DNA of 64,000 bases from NCBI RefSeq assembly GCF_000317065.1, contig NC_019701.1, forward strand, positions 2,614,001 to 2,678,000, in the 5' to 3' direction. The notes beneath the pieces were generated by a model. That model was not told the DNA's origin. It saw only the letters and a program-made list of their open reading frames with translations, and ran no database searches. This stretch comes from Pseudanabaena sp. PCC 7367 (GTDB lineage Bacteria > Cyanobacteriota > Cyanobacteriia > Pseudanabaenales > Pseudanabaenaceae). Both the position numbers and the translations under genes were made by a program. Shown one piece after another: positions 62,308 through 64,000 of this stretch (position 1 is its first letter; every line of letters begins with the position of its first letter).

Positions 62308-63948
62308 TTGCTAGAACAACAAATCAAACCCTCGATCGCCAAATTGAGCCTACCGCGCACCATTCGCCCCGTCGGTGCATACACCATGTTTAGCCTGATC
62401 TGGCACACGATCGACGGCAAGCAATACGCAATCTCCCTCGATGCATATACTGGCAATCTGCTTAAAATCGATCCACTCACCGAATCAGCCACCGTGCTCA
62501 ACTGCCACACCACCGAGCAATTTCGGGATGCCACCGGCATATCAATCAGTGGCGATACCCTGTGGGTGGCCAAAGACAACGGTATTTTTTATTGCAGCAT
62601 GACCACCTTCGAGCTGCTGCCGTTCATGGAGTTGCCCAACAAAATCAATGGGATCGCCGTGTCCGAAGGGGCAGTTTATGCCAGCTCCCAGGAAGTAAAT
62701 TGTATTTTTGTGGTGGGTCGAGCCACCAGGGGTTTAATTCGGGTCATGCCCGCGCCAGGAATTGGGCCAGAGTGGCTCACGATCCACGAAGGGGATCTGT
62801 GGGTCAGCGATCGCGGCGAAGAAACCATCTATCAACTTGATCCCAAAACCGCCGATGTCAAAATGCGCGCCCTCACCCCCTTTGCCAACCCAACCGGATT
62901 GGACTTTTGCGGCAGCGATCTCTATGTGGTCTATACGGGTGATGAATTTTACATTCGAGATAACCCCAATGATCCCGACCCGCTCTCGGTGCAAGTGCGC
63001 GATCGCACCTTTATACATCAGCTAGAGCTAATCCACGTAGTTGATCAAACACCCCGCTACACCCTTTCCAATGGTTATCTGGTGGAGATGACCTACTTAG
63101 AAGAAATCTCCCAGGAGGAACCCAAAGATGTGCATAACCTGACCTGGCGGATCGCCCTGCCCACCGATACCGATCGGCAAAAGTTGCGATCGATCGATCC
63201 GATGGGTATCCCCTTCACCGAGGAGATCGTAGATGGGCAGCGAGTGGCTGTGTTTAACATTGGTGAACTGCGGGCAGGCGAGGCCAAGCTATTTGGTTGG
63301 AAGGCCACCCTGGAGCTACGCGGGATCAAGTATGAAGTACCGTTCGAGGAAGCGGCCACCGACGAAATGCCCTCGGAGCATCTCCAGGTTACCTATCTGG
63401 TGGATGATGATGGCCTGGAAATGATGCATCCAACCGTGATGGCGGCGGCCAGGGAAGCGGTGGGCGATGAGACTAATATCCTCAAAAAAATGCTGCTGAT
63501 CCGTGATTATGTCTACGACAAGCTATCCTACCGAATGCAACCTTATATTCAAAGCCCCGATGAAGTGTTGGTGCGCGGTACGGCCTCCTGCGGTGAATAT
63601 GTGGGCGTGTTGCTGGCGCTGGCCAGGCTAAATGGGATTGTCTGCCGCACCGTGGGGCGCTATAAATGTCCACCCTTTGCCGATCAGCATAATCTACCGC
63701 TCGATCAGTATTACAACCATGTCTGGATTGAGTTTTATATCCCTGGGATCGGCTGGCTACCAATGGAGTCTAATCCCGACGATACGGGCGTGCGGCCATA
63801 TCCAACCCGCTTTTTTATGGGTTTGCCCTGGTATCACGTCGAAATTGGCAAGGGGATCACCTTCGAGACGATCAAGCCCCAGCCCTTTTCGATCGGTGAA
63901 TTGGCAGTTAACCACGTCCGGTTCAAGATTTTGAAAGAGCTGGACTAG
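62308..63948 (+). CDS. Beta-propeller-like protein with transglutaminase-like domain
   Basis: 546 aa with TTG at 62308 (preceded by TAGGAATTAGGAAT); an ATG at 62386 is an alternative. Residues about 30-260 contain repeats of the type GISISGDTLWVAKDNGIFY and WLTIHEGDLWVSDRGEETIY, compatible with a propeller. The C-terminal transglutaminase-like (papain fold) domain has C428 (GTASCGEYVG), H471 (YYNHVWIEFY) and D491 (MESNPDDTG). Such domains are usually cysteine proteases or cross-linking enzymes. It has no signal peptide. Function unknown. Confidence 0.82.
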   Translation: MLEQQIKPSIAKLSLPRTIRPVGAYTMFSLIWHTIDGKQYAISLDAYTGNLLKIDPLTESATVLNCHTTEQFRDATGISISGDTLWVAKDNGIFYCSMTTFELLPFMELPNKINGIAVSEGAVYASSQEVNCIFVVGRATRGLIRVMPAPGIGPEWLTIHEGDLWVSDRGEETIYQLDPKTADVKMRALTPFANPTGLDFCGSDLYVVYTGDEFYIRDNPNDPDPLSVQVRDRTFIHQLELIHVVDQTPRYTLSNGYLVEMTYLEEISQEEPKDVHNLTWRIALPTDTDRQKLRSIDPMGIPFTEEIVDGQRVAVFNIGELRAGEAKLFGWKATLELRGIKYEVPFEEAATDEMPSEHLQVTYLVDDDGLEMMHPTVMAAAREAVGDETNILKKMLLIRDYVYDKLSYRMQPYIQSPDEVLVRGTASCGEYVGVLLALARLNGIVCRTVGRYKCPPFADQHNLPLDQYYNHVWIEFYIPGIGWLPMESNPDDTGVRPYPTRFFMGLPWYHVEIGKGITFETIKPQPFSIGELAVNHVRFKILKELD

Positions 63949-64000
63949 CCCCTGATAAACTTGCCTAAATCTGGATTAATTTTGATTAGTTAAAAACCAT
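63949..64000. other. Right-edge intergenic stub
   Basis: 52 bp after the propeller/transglutaminase stop, AT-rich, no feature visible before the edge. Confidence 0.3.

Overview
The window is cyanobacterial chromosome. The palindrome GCGATCGC (HIP1) recurs throughout, inside and between genes. The gene set agrees: a one-helix high-light-inducible protein, a DUF98-type chorismate lyase, a D-glycerate 3-kinase of photorespiration, a glycogen branching enzyme, a topoisomerase I with a Lys/Thr/Ala-rich tail, an AMIN-domain amidase beside glutamate racemase, and a bestrophin-like channel. I cannot name the genus from sequence alone.

Layout. 1-765 holds the 5' part of a formylglycine-generating-enzyme (FGE/SUMF1)-domain gene. 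1162-26675 is a contractile injection system (CIS) locus of the eCIS/phage-tail type. A divergent AAA+ ATPase is followed by a plus-strand series: DUF4255 cap-type protein, an unknown 433-aa protein, one sheath, two tube proteins, a DUF5908-type small protein, a LysM adaptor, a VgrG/gp27-gp5-like spike hub, PAAR tip, gp25, a giant baseplate-J protein, a tail-fibre-like protein ending in a membrane helix, a second baseplate-J-type protein, an unknown 960-aa protein, a tape-measure-type protein, a putative nuclease effector and a YbjN-fold protein. 26676-31776 is a gene-poor stretch with an RsbW-like kinase, a cupin-CHRD-cupin-DUF5602 protein and several decayed fragments (Uma2, a transposase, a membrane-segment remnant, an unknown remnant). 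31777-48515 is mainly housekeeping: chorismate lyase, coaD, a coiled-coil protein, amiC-murI, bestrophin, glycerate kinase, HLIP, a RidA-family protein, galE, topA, glgB. 48706-54624 is a signalling/repeat-protein island: a Ser/Thr kinase fused to TPRs, two related membrane TPR proteins, a WG-repeat protein and a small membrane protein. 54710-63948 carries an HhoA-like protease with two PPC domains, an MFS transporter, a TPR-2OG oxygenase, an Uma2 gene, an intact IS5/IS903-type insertion sequence with a 9-bp target duplication, and a propeller-transglutaminase protein.

The most interesting part is the CIS locus. The fibre-like protein ends in an S74-type chaperone-like domain that lacks the usual lysine of the self-cleavage motif and runs straight into a terminal transmembrane helix, and the giant baseplate protein has a coiled-coil plus basic insertion. 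Both would suit a membrane-anchored machine (a thylakoid-anchored CIS is known from Anabaena) rather than a freely released one. At the 3' end sits a cargo candidate with a disordered, basic, nuclear-localisation-like N-terminus and a His-Me-finger-type endonuclease signature, followed directly by a YbjN-domain protein whose family has a type III chaperone-like fold. I infer that the pair is effector plus chaperone/loader.
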